Shown here one piece after another: positions 16,896-25,911 of a stretch of DNA of 64,000 nucleotides. Made by a program: the position numbers and the translations under genes. How positions within the stretch are numbered: position 1 is the stretch's first letter; the number at the start of each line of letters is the position of its first letter. The notes under the pieces were generated by a model, which was given only the letters and a program-made list of their open reading frames with translations, ran no database searches and had not been told where the DNA came from. This DNA comes from Oceanobacillus zhaokaii (lineage in GTDB: Bacteria; Bacillota; Bacilli; Bacillales; Amphibacillaceae): NCBI RefSeq assembly GCF_003352005.1, contig NZ_CP024848.1:939001-1003000 (forward strand), read 5' to 3'.

Positions 16896-17450
16896 ATGGT
16901 TGCTAATATGTGGTCAGGTTCAAAAGTTAGATTACGTCCTGTGATACCATCAGATTGGAAATATTTTCATAATAATGACCAGGATTCGGAAAGTGCAAGA
17001 TTATGTGATTCCATTTATTTTCCGAGGTCGGAAGACAGAACTAAATCCTGGGCGGAACACACATCCACTAAGCCATCAGAAGATGATAATGTATTTCTTG
17101 CAATTGAAACACTTGATGGAACGCTTGTTGGAAGTATCAATGCAAACAGTTGTAATCCTCGTAATGGCACCTTTAAATACGGGGTAGCTATATTTCGTGA
17201 ACATTGGCGACAAGGATATGCTTCCGAAGCTATAAGGATTTTACTTCGTTATTATTTTGAGGAATTACGTTACCATAAGGTTAACGCTTATGTTTATGCC
17301 TTCAATGATGGGTCACGTGCTTTGCAGGAGCATCTTGGATTTGTCCAAGAGGGGATTCTCAGGGAAATGATTTTTACGCAGGGCAAGCATTATGACGAGT
17401 ATGTTTACGGACAAACAAGAGTTGAGTTTGAAAAAGTCAATCTTATTTAA
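16896..17450 (+). CDS. GNAT-family N-acetyltransferase (RimJ/RimL-like)
   Basis: A 184-residue GNAT. VRLRPVIPSDW starts the fold, the acetyl-CoA loop is REHWRQGYASEA (the Q/R-x-x-G-x-A signature), and NDGSRALQEHLGFVQEG is motif B. It transfers acetyl from acetyl-CoA to an amine; RimJ/RimL-like members act on protein N-termini or small molecules. The ATG at 16896 lies 6 bases from GGGGGA, better than the ATG at 16890. Flanked by repeats on both sides, so it is a single-gene unit. Confidence 0.82.
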   Translation: MVANMWSGSKVRLRPVIPSDWKYFHNNDQDSESARLCDSIYFPRSEDRTKSWAEHTSTKPSEDDNVFLAIETLDGTLVGSINANSCNPRNGTFKYGVAIFREHWRQGYASEAIRILLRYYFEELRYHKVNAYVYAFNDGSRALQEHLGFVQEGILREMIFTQGKHYDEYVYGQTRVEFEKVNLI

Positions 17451-17560
17451 CTAATTGGTGCAATCCTCAAAGAAGGAGAAGCACCCTTTTTTGTTGAATT
17501 TATACAATAGGGGCAGTTTGGTTGAAGAAGGATTTCCCCTTTTATAGGGAGAAATTAATT
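17451..17560 (+). repeat. dispersed repeat unit
   Basis: CTAATTGGTGCAATCCTCAAAG at the left and AATAGGGGCAGTTTGGTTGAAG at the right, with AAGGAGAAGCACCCTTTTTT between. It begins at the stop codon of the acetyltransferase. Confidence 0.5.
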
Positions 17561-17596
17561 ATGATATATGTACAATAGGAAGGAAATGGGGAATTT

Positions 17597-18361
17597 TTGT
17601 TGTTGTTAATCATTGTTGCGGCTTTATTTTTTCTAGGGATTACTTCTATTTCCTACCAACAGGAAGTATTTTCCTTCTTTGTTTTTATAGGGTTATTGAT
17701 TTTGTCATTTTATAATAAAGAAAAACGATTCGTTATTTTACTACTGTTATCGTTTCTAATCGGTTTTGTGATATTTATGGTTTCTAATGATTTCGTTGGA
17801 ACAATGAATATTTCAAAGGAAATAAAAATCATTCTTAATCGTCTTTTACTTGTTTTTATCATTATAGGAATCGTTTTTAACCATTTTTTCTTTAATAAGA
17901 AGGTTTCTTGGTACAACGAAAAACCTGATTGGAAAAATCCTATCGTCTTACCGTTTCATAAAGTTAATACATTTTGGTTTTGGATGATTGGAATAATTGT
18001 TAATGTAATTATATATGTGTTTTTTATTGTTCAAAAGGATATAGAGTATATTCAAACGCTATTATTGTTTTGTTTGTTTTTTTCACTTATTAATGCAGTT
18101 TTTGAGGAAATTATTTGGAGAGGAATATTGCTTTCCGCTCTTAAGGAACACACATCTACAAGGTATGCTGTTATCGTCACAAGTATTGGTTTTGGACTTC
18201 TCCACCTATCAATTGGTTTTTCTATTTCTCTCAGTTTGTTAATTTCAGTTGCAGGGATCATTTACGCATTAATCACAATTAAAACAAATAGTATCTATCC
18301 GAGTATTGTTTTTCATATCGTAATTAATATTGGAATGGTATATAGCGGATTAATAAACTAA
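17597..18361 (+). CDS. CPBP-family intramembrane glutamic endopeptidase
   Basis: A 254-residue membrane protein with about seven segments. The Abi/CAAX protease motifs are intact: E170-E171-x3-R175 (FEEIIWRG), F199-x3-H203 (FGLLH) and a last-segment H-x3-N (FHIVINIG). Family members cut within the membrane and serve in bacteriocin self-immunity, prenyl-protein processing or anti-sigma release. The start appears to be TTG (17597) after AGGAAGGAAATGGGGA. No bacteriocin gene is visible nearby, so its substrate is unknown. Confidence 0.82.
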   Translation: MLLLIIVAALFFLGITSISYQQEVFSFFVFIGLLILSFYNKEKRFVILLLLSFLIGFVIFMVSNDFVGTMNISKEIKIILNRLLLVFIIIGIVFNHFFFNKKVSWYNEKPDWKNPIVLPFHKVNTFWFWMIGIIVNVIIYVFFIVQKDIEYIQTLLLFCLFFSLINAVFEEIIWRGILLSALKEHTSTRYAVIVTSIGFGLLHLSIGFSISLSLLISVAGIIYALITIKTNSIYPSIVFHIVINIGMVYSGLIN

Positions 18362-18449
18362 CAAGGATCAAAGCAATATATCAGCACAACTATAATAATG
18401 ATTTGGAAAAATTTGCTTTTTGGGATTAGATATTGTGACATATTGTTTT

Positions 18450-18530
18450 TAAAGTAACTGGTGCGTTACTTCAAGATTCAGCTGTCTTGTAAGACAGCCT
18501 TTATTGTTGAACTAAAAGTGGTATAATTTT
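18450..18530 (+). repeat. dispersed repeat with terminator hairpin
   Basis: AAAGTAACTGGTGCGTTACTTCAAG, of which GTAAC/GTTAC can pair, then GCTGTCTTGTAAGACAGC followed by CTTTATT, a usable terminator for the protease gene. Confidence 0.55.
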
Positions 18531-18562
18531 TAAAAAAACATAGGGAAAAGGGGAAGAGAAAA

Positions 18563-18907
18563 GTGATTAATTATAATGGTCGTAGATTTGTTTCAATAGA
18601 AAATACAGAAAACGGTGAAGTTTCTTCAAAGACTATTTTTGATTACATACAAGAGGGGAAGATCATCTCTGGAACATATAGTGGTGGGGAAATTGTAAAG
18701 GGGATATTGGTTGGAGTAATAATGGAAGACAGTTGCTTAGAGTTTAGATATAACCACGTTAACAACAAAAATGAAATTAGAGGTAGACAATGTATTTCTA
18801 CTCCTGAAATCTTACCAGATGGGCGAGTAAGGTTATATGAAAATTGGAAATGGCTTGATTCAGAAGCTACTGAGGGAAATTCAATTATTGAGGAAATTAG
18901 TATATAA
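18563..18907 (+). CDS. conserved hypothetical (annotated elsewhere as N-acetylglutamate-synthase-like)
   Basis: A 114-residue beta-rich protein: YNGRRFVSIENTENGEVS, GTYSGGEIVKGILVG, LEFRYNHVN, LPDGRVRLYENWKW. Homologues are common in Bacillaceae and often carry the label N-acetylglutamate synthase, which the length does not support, since no GNAT fold is seen. GTG start after AAAAGGGGAAGAG. Function unknown. Confidence 0.75.
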   Translation: MINYNGRRFVSIENTENGEVSSKTIFDYIQEGKIISGTYSGGEIVKGILVGVIMEDSCLEFRYNHVNNKNEIRGRQCISTPEILPDGRVRLYENWKWLDSEATEGNSIIEEISI

Positions 18908-18911
18908 AACT

Positions 18912-18990
18912 ATTGAACTAATGGGGCAGGTTAGTTGAAGAAGGAATAATTAAATCTTTATTGAATATCAATAGGTGAATGTTTGATGGA
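18912..18990 (+). repeat. dispersed repeat, right-end motif
   Basis: GAACTAATGGGGCAGGTTAGTTGAAG, nearly identical to the right end at 16800-16822. It begins a few bases after the stop of the preceding gene. Confidence 0.55.
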
Positions 18991-19131
18991 AAAAAGGGAG
19001 AGTTCAATTTTAGGGACAGTCATTGCGGTTAGTTTAAGATGATTAAATACGATCTTTTTAAAGCGGAGGCCATAGGAAGAATATCAAAAAGATAGTTACA
19101 AATACCAAGAAGAATCGAGGAGATTAAATAA

Positions 19132-20012
19132 ATGAGTAAACCTGTCATTCGAACTTATATAGATTCAAGTGATTTAAAACGAATGCAGAAACTTACACAA
19201 GCTATATGGACACTGGAATCTAATTACCATATTGGCGATTTAGCTTGGCAGGCCATCAACACGCTGGGCGTGAGGATGAATGGATTACTGCAATTTGGGA
19301 AATGGATGATAAACCAGTGGCTTGTGGATGGGTAAAACTACCTGGCAGTTTAATGTTTCAAGTTGACCCTAATTTTACTGAATTATCCAAGGATGTCATT
19401 GATTGGTTTGATAAAATAACTGAAACCAATGAACAAAGGGTAACCGTCCTAGAAACTGAGTCTCATCTTATTTCAGCCTTAGAAGATTCTTTATTCAACC
19501 CTTTAGAAGAAACTCCTGAAGTCCTAACAAAAATTTCATTGGATAGCTGTCCTTTCCCTGTTAAATTGCCAGATAAGTTTAAAGCTCGACATATCAAGGG
19601 CTCTGAAGATTTAAAGAAACGAGTGGCAGTACATAGGGCTGCATTTCAATCATTAAGAGTCACAGAAGAAAGTTACTTTAATGTTATGAATGCCTATCCT
19701 TACGATTCATCTCTTGATTGGGTAATAGAATCCCCAAATGGCGAGTTAGTAGCATTTTGTTTAATTTGGTTTGATGAAGTTAACAAGGTTGGATTACTGG
19801 AACCTGTGGGAACGGATCCGGGATTTTGGAGAATGGGGTTAGCTAGCTCGGTTTGTAAGCTTGCTCTCAATGCGTTGAGTGAAAAAGGAGCAAAAACTGC
19901 AATTGTTGTTTGTACTTCCCCGGATACTTATGAATTTTACAAGTCTATTGGGTTTGAACAATTTGCTCAAACAAAATCATTTCATCGTCTTAAAAATACA
20001 AATAATAATTGA
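19132..20012 (+). pseudogene. GNAT-family acetyltransferase, one frameshift
   Basis: Start MSKPVIRTY after a GAGGAG site. Translation breaks at 19251: WQ is followed in another frame by GHQHAGREDEW. One lost G in CAG-GGC restores a single frame of about 293 residues. The C-terminal GNAT domain is intact, with VGTDPGFWRMGLASSVC (acetyl-CoA loop) and SPDTYEFYKSIGFEQF. Either a recent one-base loss or a sequencing error in a G run. Lies alone between repeats. Confidence 0.75.
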
Positions 20013-20471
20013 TCTCTAATTAAAAATTGGAGGAAACTCCCCATTAAGTTTAATAAACTTCGCTTTTCTTCTTCAACTACCATGAAAGTTTACATCCGAA
20101 AATCCTAAAAAAGACAAAAACAAACTAGACCCAGCATTTTATGATTTTTTTAAATGCTGAGACAAGATTGTTGTGAATGTACCCAAAAGTCATTATAGAC
20201 ATAGAAACAAACATTCATTCTCTGTGGTGAAGTGCAGGTTTTTGCGCTTCATGAATGGCTAACTGGTGCTTTACTTCAACAAGAAGATCGTTAATGTGAC
20301 GGTCTTCTATTTACTAAAGTGGCAGGTTACATTAATAAGCAGATAATGAACGAATTGTGAAATTACTCTCCTAATAAAACTGTTTCTGTCTCCGTTTAAC
20401 CTCTTCTGTAAATATATTTTTTCTCCTTGGACAAACTTATTTTGTCAGGTTTAATCAAGGAGGAATCAAAT
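20013..20471 (+). other. intergenic with dispersed repeat
   Basis: Apart from the repeat at 20258-20335 no gene is seen. The ribosome site AAGGAGG for the next gene is at its end. Confidence 0.45.
20258..20335 (+). repeat. dispersed repeat unit with GATCG hairpin
   Basis: GCTAACTGGTGCTTTACTTCAA, then the hairpin AGAAGATCGTTAATGTGACG with GTCTTCT, then ACTAAAGTGGCAGGTTAC. Both ends and the hairpin match other copies. It would fold as a terminator-like stem. Confidence 0.6.
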
Positions 20472-20732
20472 ATGGTAAACGATATTAAACAGAAAATGGA
20501 ACGTATTTGGGGTGAAACTTGTGGTTCGTGGGAAAACTGTACTGAAGAGAACATTCAATCTTTCTTAGCACAATGCCTAGAAAAAAGCATAGACCCACAA
20601 TATTGTATGAGTTGGGTAGAGCAACATAGCAACCAAATCACTAATTGGTCAGCCATTTCGAAAGTATCTCTTGATTGGGTAAATAAACATACTTCAACTG
20701 GTTCGCCCATTAGTGGATATGAACATCAGTAA
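20472..20732 (+). CDS. small acidic hypothetical protein (86 aa)
   Basis: An 86-residue soluble protein rich in Trp and Cys (ERIWGETCGSWENCTEENIQ, C-terminal WVEQHSNQ, WSAISKVSLDWV). The ATG at 20472 follows AAGGAGG by 8 bases. A terminator follows directly. No family recognised. Confidence 0.65.
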   Translation: MVNDIKQKMERIWGETCGSWENCTEENIQSFLAQCLEKSIDPQYCMSWVEQHSNQITNWSAISKVSLDWVNKHTSTGSPISGYEHQ

Positions 20733-20733
20733 C

Positions 20734-20762
20734 AAGGAGAGAAATACTCTCCTCTTTTTTAT
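20734..20762 (+). terminator. terminator of the 86-aa gene
   Basis: GGAGAG-AAATA-CTCTCC followed by TCTTTTTT, two bases after the stop codon. Confidence 0.8.
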
Positions 20763-21089
20763 GCTTGAAGTATATATCGTTCCTGCTTTAAATATCGCTC
20801 TACCTCATAAATTTTTATCTAAAGGAAAATGTGTGCAACTTTAACAACAATCAGCGACTTTTGTTATTGTGCGAAAATGTAGGTTGTGAAAAGATATACT
20901 TAAACTATATGGTGCTTTAATTCAATAAGGAATTTATAATAGGATTAAGGAGTTTTACCCTATCCCTTTTACTATAACTTGTTGTTATGTCTTTTGATTA
21001 GAAATTAGAATTTTAATTATCCCTTCATATATATTATACTAACATTGATATAGTTTTAGGAATATTTGTAAAAAGGGGTGTAGCCGATA
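20763..21089 (+). other. intergenic
   Basis: It contains a partial dispersed repeat (CTATATGGTGCTTTAATTCAA at 20905-20925). No gene is seen. Confidence 0.4.
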
Positions 21090-21785
21090 ATGGAAATAAA
21101 GTCATTAACTCTTCACACAAATAATCTCAAGAAAATGAGAGAATTTTATGTAGACACGTTTGGGTTTCCTTTACTTATGGAGGATGAGAATAGTTTTCGT
21201 ATTGGAATTGGTTCTAGTGAATTGGAATTTACATCAGAAAATGTAGAAGGTCATCCCTATTACCATTTTGCTTTTAATATTTTTGCCAATAAATTTGAAG
21301 AGGCTAAATCATGGGTAAAAGAAAGAGTACAACTGAACGTAAGGGATGGAGAGGATGAAGTATATTTTTCACATTTCCAAGCTCATGCTTTATATTTCTA
21401 CGATCCCGCTGGTAATATTGTTGAGTTTATTTCAAGACCTTTAACCGCTAAAAAAGGAGAGGGGTCTTTCTCTATTGAAGGTATATTAAACATTAGTGAA
21501 ATAGGACTTACTGTAGCTGATGCTATAAGTGCTGGCGAAAAATTAATTGAAGTTGGAATAAACGAACGAGATAATGACCCATTAAGTTCTACATCACTTA
21601 ACTTTATGGGAGAAAAATCAAAAGGAATATTTATTATACTTAATCAGCCAGGGAGAGAATGGATATTTTCTAATAAATTATCGGCCATATATCCCATGGA
21701 AATTACCACAACTAATAATAGTAAAATTGTTTTAAATTCCGAACACATATTAGAAGTTTACCAAGGACAAAAAAATGAACTATAA
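21090..21785 (+). CDS. VOC-family (glyoxalase/dioxygenase-like) protein
   Basis: A 231-residue two-module vicinal oxygen chelate protein. Module one is well kept: LTLHTNNLKKMREFYVDTFGF, YYHFAFNI and LYFYDPAGNIVEFI supply the His, His and Glu positions of a metal site. Module two is degenerate (IGLTVADAISAGEKLIE). AAAAGGGGTG is the ribosome site. Family members include glyoxalase I, ring-cleaving dioxygenases and resistance proteins; the substrate is not predictable. Confidence 0.78.
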   Translation: MEIKSLTLHTNNLKKMREFYVDTFGFPLLMEDENSFRIGIGSSELEFTSENVEGHPYYHFAFNIFANKFEEAKSWVKERVQLNVRDGEDEVYFSHFQAHALYFYDPAGNIVEFISRPLTAKKGEGSFSIEGILNISEIGLTVADAISAGEKLIEVGINERDNDPLSSTSLNFMGEKSKGIFIILNQPGREWIFSNKLSAIYPMEITTTNNSKIVLNSEHILEVYQGQKNEL

Positions 21786-22225
21786 TCTGTTATTTAGCTA
21801 ACTGGTTTTTCTAAAAGAAAGAGGAGCACCGTGTACAGAGAATTGGTTAATCGAACCGTCGACTATTGGAATTGCAGGGATGGTTTTTTTAAAGGCTGTC
21901 GTTCGTTTTTAAGAGAGAGATTTGAAACGTGTTAATAAACTATGCGATTGGGGCATGGAAGGATTTTAGAAAAGCTTGCAGAAGAGAATATTTCACCATG
22001 CAAGCTTTTTAATTTTTATCAATCTATTAATATCCGAAAAAACGAGGTCGATAGAATTTACATCCTTATCACTTGTATTAAATTGAACTTCTTCATCTAA
22101 ATAACAATAGAAACACTCATCTCTCATCCTATTAATCTGCATCGTTAATTATCATCTAAGATACCCGCTTCTTGTTTTAGAACTCGCACTTCAGGGAATA
22201 AAATCCAGGAACAAGGAGGATTGCC
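21786..22225 (+). other. intergenic with terminator
   Basis: It holds relics of the dispersed repeat (GCTAACTGGTTTTTC at about 21796 and GATTGGGGCATGG at 21948) and the terminator described separately. No gene is seen. Confidence 0.4.
21970..22017 (+). terminator. Rho-independent terminator
   Basis: AAAAGCTTGCA pairs with TGCAAGCTTTTT around an 18-base loop; AATTTTTAT follows. Confidence 0.7.
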
Positions 22226-22648
22226 ATGATACGAGTTCTGAAACTAACAGTAGTCGGAATTATCGCTGGAATTATTCTTGCGGGATTTCTCAAAATTATT
22301 CAGCTGCTGACTCATAACGATGCATATATATTACTGTTTAACACCGATTATATTCCGCTCTTAAATCAACTCCACCAATGGTCTGTTGTCGGTATCGTCT
22401 TCCACTTTGTTACCTGTATTGCAAGTGTCATTGGATTATTTTATATACTGAAGGCGCTAGAAATCGAGTACAACTTATTAGCCTATATCCTTGTGTATTC
22501 AGCCGGGAGCGCCATGTTGTTTTCACTAACAGCTCTTTCTGAAAAAACTCCAAGCCTGACTGATTTCCCAGCCTTTATCTATTGGACATCGGGGCATATG
22601 ATTTATAGTTTCACAGTTGGACTTTTGGTTAAAAGGTGGGTGAAGTAA
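22226..22648 (+). CDS. four-span membrane protein (YagU-like)
   Basis: A 140-residue inner-membrane protein with four predicted spans starting LKLTVVGIIAGIILAGFLK. Histidines (LHQW, FHFVTC, GHMIYSF) sit near the membrane faces. The CAAGGAGGATTGCC site is ideal. It loosely resembles the YagU family, but I am not certain. No operon partner. Confidence 0.65.
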   Translation: MIRVLKLTVVGIIAGIILAGFLKIIQLLTHNDAYILLFNTDYIPLLNQLHQWSVVGIVFHFVTCIASVIGLFYILKALEIEYNLLAYILVYSAGSAMLFSLTALSEKTPSLTDFPAFIYWTSGHMIYSFTVGLLVKRWVK

Positions 22649-23221
22649 AGGAAGCATGGGAAAGGTTCCTACAGGGTTCCATTTTGGGATGAATTTTTAA
22701 AAAGCATTATCTTTGACTGATAAAATGGCAAATAAAATAACCGTATGTAAAAATAATCAATCCAATGATTCCAATACTTAACTTAACAACCCTAAACCTT
22801 GTTATTCTAAAATGGTATCTTTTTTTATTCCTTTCTGGACTTGTATTTTTATTCTTAGAATTGGCGTTTTTAATCAATTAAATGTTGCTTTACATAACAG
22901 GGAGATCGTCAATATGGCGGTCTTTTTTAACTAATGTAGAAGTTTTAGTTTAAGTATATTTCTTCACAAACGTATTGAAGAGTCTATCCCTAAAATAGCA
23001 AACCCATATGATTAATTGGCTCAATGCATTTGTAATTAAAAAATCGCCTGCGTTTTTCGAATTCGAGACTGCTTGTATTTCTAATCATCATCAAGGGCGC
23101 GTTAATGTCCACGAAAAGTCTCTATACGAAAAGTTTAAAGATGCAGTTAAGGAGAACAATTTATAGTGAAATTTCTATCTAAAATGGTCCCTGTGACTAA
23201 TTTTTTGGCAGGTAGGAAAGA
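22649..23221 (+). other. intergenic with repeats and an unassigned short frame
   Basis: It contains a GATCG-type hairpin copy at 22884-22945 (GCTTTACATAACAGGGAGATC, then TGGCGGTCTTTTTT). An ATG frame at 23008-23166 (52 codons, ending KSLYEKFKDAVKENNL) looks protein-like but has no ribosome site and may be a C-terminal relic. No intact gene. Confidence 0.4.
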
Positions 23222-23290
23222 ATTAACTTTCCTACGCTGCATAAGTAGCAACTAAGGTTGTCACTCAAAGGCTTGGTGACAACCATGTTT
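23222..23290 (+). repeat. two-hairpin element, copy A
   Basis: Hairpin 1 (GTAGGAAAG/CTTTCCTAC, beginning just before this interval), linker TGCATAAGTAGCAACTAAG, hairpin 2 GGTTGTCAC/GTGACAACC with an 11-base loop holding CAAAG, then ATG. It matches elements at 28150 and 31869. In hairpin 2 the third pair is T-A here and A-T at 28181, a compensatory change. Lies about 210 bases upstream of the padR start. Confidence 0.6.
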
Positions 23291-23382
23291 TCTAATAAAA
23301 TCAGCCAGAAGTCTAAGCTGTCAAATTTAATAAAAACGCCTATGAATCACGTGATATCGTGCTTTTTGATGAAAGTTTACTA

Positions 23383-23432
23383 TTGACAAGCGACGCTATT
23401 CTGCATTACTATATACTGGTAGTAAGTAATAC
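23383..23432 (+). promoter_or_regulatory. padR promoter with probable PadR operator
   Basis: -35 TTGACA at 23383-23388 and -10 TACTAT at 23407-23412 (18-base spacer). The imperfect palindrome GTAGTAAGTAATAC (GTA-TA--TA-TAC) at 23419-23432 overlaps the expected start point. The same block, with its flanks, recurs at 24310 before the ABC exporter genes, so it is the likely PadR site (autoregulation). Confidence 0.65.
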
Positions 23433-23500
23433 AGAATATCAGTAATACAAAATACCTGTGTTGAGTATAATAATGAGAAATATAAATGGGGGTAGCAAAT

Positions 23501-23845
23501 TTGGAAAATATTACAGAAATGCTGAAAGGGGTGCTTGAGGGGTGTGTGCTTGAAATCATCAGTCGTGGCGAAACTTACGGCTATGAAATCACGCAACGGT
23601 TGCGAGAACTTGGCTTCACTGAGTTAGTTGAAGGCACAGTTTATACGATTACGATGAGGCTTGAGAAAAACAATCTAGTGGACATCGAGAAAAAGCCATC
23701 CACTATGGGACCGCCGAGAAAGTTTTACACACTCAATGCTGCAGGTCAAGAGCAACTTGAAATTTTTTGGAGAAAATGGGATTTTGTCTCAAATAAAATT
23801 AACGAACTCAAATCTATTAATATCAAAGGGAGAGAGGTAACATGA
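23501..23845 (+). CDS. PadR-family transcriptional repressor
   Basis: A 114-residue PadR winged-helix protein. [24 protein letters not shown] is the recognition domain, [17 protein letters not shown] the wing with its conserved T-Y, and [15 protein letters not shown] the C-terminal part. I chose the TTG at 23501, giving [10 protein letters not shown], since the GGGGGT site lies at 23488-23493; an ATG at 23486 would swallow it. It overlaps the DUF1048 gene by 4 bases. PadR proteins repress by binding near-palindromic sites and are released by phenolic acids or drugs. Here the target is probably its own operon and the ABC exporter at 24400. Confidence 0.88.
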   Translation: MENITEMLKGVLEGCVLEIISRGETYGYEITQRLRELGFTELVEGTVYTITMRLEKNNLVDIEKKPSTMGPPRKFYTLNAAGQEQLEIFWRKWDFVSNKINELKSINIKGREVT

Positions 23846-24183
23846 ATATTTTTGAAAAGATTATCGGAAGTCTGGATGACAAGCGCGAATGGAAGGCTAT
23901 GGAGGCACGTGCGAAGGCACTTCCAAGTGAGTACCGCAACGCTTACAAAGCTATCCAAAAATATATGTGGACTGCTGGTGGTGGCCCCACCGATTGGAAG
24001 GACATAAGCCGAATCTATGGTGGTATTCTAGATCTCTTCGAGGAGGGTGCAGCAGAAGGCAAGAAAGTCACTGACCTTACGGGCGAGGACGTGGCTGCAT
24101 TCTGCGACGACCTAGTGAAGGATGAGCATACTTGGAAGGACAAATATCGCAAAAAGTTGAACGATACGATTGGTCGTGGCTAG
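23842..24183 (+). CDS. DUF1048 family protein
   Basis: A 113-residue helical protein of the DUF1048 type ([55 protein letters not shown]). DUF1048 genes commonly follow padR genes and precede ABC exporters in Firmicutes, as here. It overlaps padR by ATGA. Biochemical role unknown; a partner of the regulator or exporter is inference. Confidence 0.85.
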   Translation: MNIFEKIIGSLDDKREWKAMEARAKALPSEYRNAYKAIQKYMWTAGGGPTDWKDISRIYGGILDLFEEGAAEGKKVTDLTGEDVAAFCDDLVKDEHTWKDKYRKKLNDTIGRG

Positions 24184-24273
24184 CGGCGAAGTCCTAGTGG
24201 ATTTTCGCCTAGTACCCACAAAAAAATTAATTCAATAGATAATCCCGACTGAATAGCAGGTTACAAATGTGAA

Positions 24274-24323
24274 TTGCCACCTTCACTATTCAGTTATATT
24301 TTTAATCTGGTAGTAAGTAATAC
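24274..24323 (+). promoter_or_regulatory. exporter promoter with second copy of the PadR operator
   Basis: -35 TTGCCA (24274-24279), -10 TATTTT (24297-24302) with a 17-base spacer, then CTGGTAGTAAGTAATACAGA, identical over 20 bases to the padR operator region, with its GTAGTAAGTAATAC core at 24310-24323. This puts the ABC genes under the same repressor although they have their own promoter. Confidence 0.65.
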
Positions 24324-24399
24324 AGATTATCAGTCAGACTGAGTAGAGGAGAATAGGAAATTTAGCGCCTTGTTGCGCATTTAATAGGGAGGAAAAAGT

Positions 24400-25161
24400 A
24401 TGGGCAATGCAGCGATTTCTGTAAAAGGGTTAACTAAATCCTTTAAAGACAAGAAAGTCTTAAAGGGGGTGGAATTTGAGGTGCAGCGTGGTGAAATTTT
24501 TGCACTGCTCGGCTCAAATGGAGCGGGCAAGACGACAATGGTCAACATCCTCTCGACGCTGATGAAGCCCGATGGCGGTGAAGTAAGTATTTGTGGCTTT
24601 GACGTCCAGCGTCAACCGGATCATGTTCGCCAGAGCATCAGCCTGACAGGGCAGTTCGCAGCTTTAGACGGTATGCTCACCGGGCGGGAAAACCTGATAA
24701 TGATCGCCAAGTTGCGGGGAGTTTCCGATCCTGCTCAAGTCGCCGATAATCTGCTTGAAAGATTCAGCCTGACCGATGCGGCCAATCACCGGGCGGACAA
24801 ATATTCCGGTGGGATGAAGCGACGGCTTGACATCGCTATGAGCCTGATTGGGAAGCCAGCAGTCATTTTTCTCGATGAATCGTCGACAGGGCTTGACCCC
24901 GAAGCGCGGATTGAAGTCTGGAATACCATCAACGAACTTGCAGGCAGTGGCACAACGATCTTGCTAACGACTCAGTACCTGGAGGAAGCCGAACAACTGG
25001 CGGACCGTATTGCAATCCTACATGGTGGAAAAATCATCACAACGGGCACCCTTACTGAACTTAAGGAGATGTTCCCACCAGCGAAAGTGGAATACATCGA
25101 GAAGCAGCCAACATTGGAGGAAATATTCCTCGCAATCATCGGCAAAAAGGGGAAGATGTAA
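24400..25161 (+). CDS. ABC transporter ATP-binding protein (DrrA-like)
   Basis: A 253-residue nucleotide-binding subunit. Walker A GSNGAGKT at 38-45, signature YSGGM at 135-139, Walker B VIFLDE to residue 160, and a D-loop STGLDP. The C-terminal tail (PPAKVEYIEKQPTLEEIFL) is the DrrA-type extension. It powers drug export with the permease encoded immediately after (no gap). A GGGAGGAAAAAG site precedes the ATG. Controlled in all likelihood by the PadR protein at 23501. Confidence 0.92.
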   Translation: MGNAAISVKGLTKSFKDKKVLKGVEFEVQRGEIFALLGSNGAGKTTMVNILSTLMKPDGGEVSICGFDVQRQPDHVRQSISLTGQFAALDGMLTGRENLIMIAKLRGVSDPAQVADNLLERFSLTDAANHRADKYSGGMKRRLDIAMSLIGKPAVIFLDESSTGLDPEARIEVWNTINELAGSGTTILLTTQYLEEAEQLADRIAILHGGKIITTGTLTELKEMFPPAKVEYIEKQPTLEEIFLAIIGKKGKM

Positions 25162-25911
25162 ATGAATAGCAAAACAGGTGTTTTACTTGGACGTTTAATG
25201 CGCAATATCATGCGTAGCCCTGATACGATTATCACGGTGGCGATTACGCCGATTATGATGATGCTGTTGTTTGTCTACGTATTTGGTGGTGCTATTAAGA
25301 CAGGAACGGACAACTACGTCAATTATTTATTGCCGGGAATCTTACTGATTACTATCGCATCCGGCGTCGCTTACACTTCCTTGCGGCTATTTACAGATGT
25401 AAGGAGCGGGCTGATGGCGCGTTTCATTACCATGCCCATCAAGCGCACGTCGGTATTGTGGGCTCACGTATTGACCTCGCTTGTTTCCAATGTGCTTACT
25501 GTCGCGGTGGTTATCCTCGTCGCGCTCTTGATGGGTTTCCGTACCAACGCAGATATCCTGCAATGGCTTGCCGTAGTTGGGATACTCGGACTGTTTACGC
25601 TGGCGCTGACATGGCTTGCAGTCATTCCCGGATTGACAGCAAAATCTATGGAAGGGGCGACAGCCTATTCGTATCCTCTAATTTTCTTGCCATTTATCAG
25701 TTCGGCCTTCGTTCCGACTGAAACTATGCCTAAAATTGTCCGTGTTTTTGCTGAGAACCAGCCCGTGACTTCAATCGTTGATACGATTCGTGCCCTCTTG
25801 TATGAAGGGTCTGTTGGGAACGATATCTGGATCGCGCTTGCCTGGTGTGTCGGCATCATGGTTATCGCTTATTTATTCGCTAGTAAAGTATTTAAACACC
25901 GGTTAGGGTAA
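25162..25911 (+). CDS. ABC-2 type permease (DrrB-like)
   Basis: A 249-residue permease with six membrane segments. The DrrB pattern includes an N-terminal LMRNIMRSPDTIITVAITP, the LLPGILL segment, and SYPLIFLPFISSAFVPTETMP before the last spans. Begins directly after the ATPase stop. With it forms an exporter of amphipathic drugs or lipids in the inner membrane. Confidence 0.9.
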   Translation: MNSKTGVLLGRLMRNIMRSPDTIITVAITPIMMMLLFVYVFGGAIKTGTDNYVNYLLPGILLITIASGVAYTSLRLFTDVRSGLMARFITMPIKRTSVLWAHVLTSLVSNVLTVAVVILVALLMGFRTNADILQWLAVVGILGLFTLALTWLAVIPGLTAKSMEGATAYSYPLIFLPFISSAFVPTETMPKIVRVFAENQPVTSIVDTIRALLYEGSVGNDIWIALAWCVGIMVIAYLFASKVFKHRLG

